A DNA stretch of 7,133 nt from the NCBI GenBank assembly GCA_019348475.1, contig JAHWJJ010000239.1, positions 1-7,133 of the forward strand, read 5' to 3'. Source of the stretch: Gemmatimonadota bacterium (GTDB taxonomy: Bacteria > Gemmatimonadota > Gemmatimonadetes > Longimicrobiales > Longimicrobiaceae). Positions 6,448 through 7,133 of the stretch are shown here, in pieces. Every line of letters starts with the position of its first letter. Within the stretch, counting starts at the first letter, position 1. The notes under the pieces are model-generated. The model saw nothing but the letters and a program-made list of their open reading frames with translations, did not search any database and had not been told where the DNA came from. The position numbers and the translations under genes are program-made.

Positions 6448-6476
6448 ATAGTGGCCCCGGCCGCGGCACGCCGCAA
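6448..6476 (-). promoter_or_regulatory. Weak candidate promoter for the riboswitch transcript
   Basis: On the minus strand TTGCGG (6476-6471) and CACTAT (6453-6448) are spaced by 17 nt, placing a start about 40 nt before the aptamer. The -10 match is poor, keeping A2, A5 and T6 only. It is the best candidate I see in the right place. Confidence 0.3.
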
Positions 6477-6524
6477 GGAGCATTCCCCCGGAGCAGAGGT
6501 TCCGGCCCGGTGGCCGCGCCCGCC

Positions 6525-6554
6525 TTGACAGCCTCCGCCGCACGCCTGTAGACT
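6525..6554 (+). promoter_or_regulatory. Sigma70-type promoter TTGACA-N18-TAGACT
   Basis: A perfect -35 TTGACA (6525-6530) is followed after 18 nt by TAGACT (6549-6554), which keeps the three most important -10 positions. The start would fall at about 6561, only a few bases before the first strand of the 10-bp closing helix of the structured RNA. It is the clearest promoter in the window and directs transcription rightward, toward the small ORF at 6830 and away from the GGDEF-EAL gene. Confidence 0.7.
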
Positions 6555-6560
6555 TGCCGC

Positions 6561-6670
6561 GCAATCGGGAGTCGCGTCCCCTGGAGCGCAGGTGCGGTGG
6601 CATCCACCCGCCCCTGCCCGTCATCCACCCGCGTGGGGGGATGACGATCCGGGCCGCGACTCCCTTTTCT
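6561..6670 (+). ncRNA. Unrecognised three-way-junction structured RNA or leader
   Basis: The transcript from the promoter just upstream can fold into a compact three-way junction. P1 is GGGAGTCGCG (6567-6576) with CGCGACTCCC (6655-6664), 10 perfect bp. It is extended by CCTGGA (6580-6585) with TCCGGG (6648-6653). Hairpin A spans 6588-6617 (GCAGG.GCG.GTGG, CAT loop, CCAC..CCTGC). Hairpin B spans 6620-6645 (GTCATCC/GGATGAC, inner CCC/GGG, GCGT loop). Only two nucleotides lie in each junction strand. TTTTCT follows P1 directly, so the element ends like an intrinsic terminator. It could be a stand-alone small RNA of about 105 nt or a conditional leader for the gene at 6830. It lacks the SRP-RNA core and does not match riboswitch classes I know. 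High GC makes folding easy, so conservation is needed. Confidence 0.5.
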
Positions 6671-6829
6671 CGTGCGGGCGAGACGGGCGATGGCCGCCAT
6701 CACTCCATCACTCACCAGGGGCAGGTGCATCATGGACCAGAACGCGCGCCGCTGAGCGCCGCCTCCCGGGGCGTGCGCCGGCGGACACGGATCATCCACC
6801 CGAACGGCACAAACGACCCAGGAGACACC
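6671..6829 (+). other. Leader between structured RNA and the small ORF
   Basis: This stretch holds TCTCG/CGAGA (6667-6671 with 6680-6684) and GATGG/CCATC (6689-6693 with 6697-6701) mini-hairpins, a 7-codon ORF (6732-6755), and a third copy of CATCCACCCG (6793-6802). If the terminator-like P1/U-run reads through, it is the 5' leader of the gene at 6830. No second promoter is obvious. Confidence 0.4.
6732..6755 (+). CDS. Possible 7-codon leader peptide (MDQNARR)
   Basis: ATG at 6732 is preceded by GGGGCAGGTG ending 4 nt upstream, a usable ribosome binding site, and reads Met-Asp-Gln-Asn-Ala-Arg-Arg-stop. A 5-bp GCCGCC-type stem can form just after it. It could be a short upstream ORF in the leader of the gene at 6830. 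Such ORFs arise often by chance, so this rests only on the good SD spacing. Confidence 0.25.
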   Translation: MDQNARR

Positions 6830-7101
6830 ATGAGCACCACTGGACGCTACTACGTCCGTGACCGCCAGACGGGCCGCGTATTCTGCGTGGAGCCCATCAA
6901 CCGGCGAGACCAGAAGCTCACGAGCAGACCTGGACCAACGGCGGCATCGACCAGGTTCGCGGCGGCGCCATTCCCGAGGAGGAGTCCATCATCACTCCCG
7001 AGAACGGCTTCCGCGACATCACCTGGCTGCCGCCCGGCACCAGCCCCGACGCGTACGTGGAGACGCTGCTGCGGGGCGGCGGCCCGGCCCCCCAGGGCTG
7101 A
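6830..7101 (+). pseudogene. Small hypothetical gene broken by a one-base frameshift
   Basis: ATG 6830 follows AGGAG (6820-6824) with 5-nt spacing, an excellent start. Its frame gives MSTTGRYYVRDRQTGRVFCV, then EPINRRDQKL, after which it turns into Pro/Arg/Ser-rich noise with no stop before the window ends. From 6919 another frame reads naturally as HEQTWTNGGIDQVRGGAIPE and so on to ETLLRGGGPAPQG and TGA at 7099-7101, with normal codon use. Adding one C at 6917-6921 (CTCACG to CTCCACG) joins the two into a clean 90-residue protein. The break is either a real inactivating deletion or a sequencing error; no classic slippery heptamer is present. The product is an acidic small soluble protein of no family I know. 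It lies downstream of the strong promoter and structured RNA. Confidence 0.7.
6917..6921 (+). other. Site of the apparent one-base deletion
   Basis: Frame switches here from the 6830 frame (AAG CTC) to the frame beginning CAC GAG CAG. A single missing C in the CTC(C)ACG context explains the change. The coding signature is clear on both sides, so the position is fixed to within a few bases. Confidence 0.65.
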
Positions 7102-7133
7102 TGACCAGACCGGCGCCGCGGGATTCGTCCCGC

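Noticed and set aside
6295..6624. Extension of the GGDEF-EAL protein to an upstream ATG at 6624
   Set aside because: The added 110 codons read through the riboswitch and show no coding character; ATG 6294 has a proper SD.
6561..6670. Structured RNA as SRP (4.5S) RNA, 6S RNA or tRNA
   Set aside because: The SRP GGAAGGAAGCAG-type core is absent, the length and open-bubble layout of 6S do not fit, and no cloverleaf or T-loop signature is present.
4616..6799. 727-codon minus-strand frame overlapping the GGDEF-EAL gene
   Set aside because: Shadow in another frame on the same strand; repetitive Arg/Ala/Gly translation.
6592..6861. 89-codon plus-strand ORF across the structured RNA
   Set aside because: His/Pro/Arg-rich translation, no SD, and it overlaps the start of the small gene at 6830 in another frame.

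Overview
The window is GC-rich bacterial DNA. Coding third positions are strongly G/C, and intergenic tracts carry short G-rich direct repeats. Together with cyanophycin genes and GGDEF/EAL signalling in a non-cyanobacterial style, this fits a high-GC environmental bacterium. Gemmatimonadota (Longimicrobium-like) is my best guess, made from sequence style only and not from a search.

Left part (1-3972), plus strand, is a cyanophycin locus. It opens with the 3' end of a cyanophycin synthetase gene (cphA, 2-706). A gap of about 1.1 kb follows, holding only a probable 61-residue minus-strand helical ORF (934-1119), several strong hairpins and short repeats. Next comes a CphA-like protein (1855-2955) that keeps the CphA N-terminal domain and a remnant of the central Mur-ligase domain. 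It has no ATP-grasp domain, no Mur P-loop and no C-terminal Mur domain. A cyanophycinase (cphB, 2910-3872) follows, overlapping the pseudo-synthetase by 46 nt, so the two are very likely co-transcribed. The locus therefore appears to cover polymer synthesis, a possibly non-catalytic polymer-binding accessory, and hydrolysis to beta-Asp-Arg. The cphB stop codon lies inside an 8-bp tandem repeat.

Right part (4156-7133) is a divergent pair. On the minus strand, 6294-4156 encodes a 712-residue GAF-PAS-GGDEF-EAL protein with apparently intact catalytic motifs. Its leader is a canonical GEMM-I (c-di-GMP-I) riboswitch whose closing P1 helix contains the Shine-Dalgarno sequence, which predicts translational OFF control by c-di-GMP itself. 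On the plus strand, a good sigma70-type promoter (TTGACA-N18-TAGACT) leads straight into a compact three-way-junction RNA (about 6567-6664) closed by a perfect 10-bp helix and followed by TTTTCT. I do not recognise this RNA class. Downstream is a small gene with a good ribosome binding site (6830-7101) whose reading frame is broken by an apparent one-base deletion near 6919.

Most interesting points: the riboswitch with its SD buried in P1, the unrecognised three-way-junction RNA, the pseudo-cyanophycin-synthetase, and the frameshifted small ORF.
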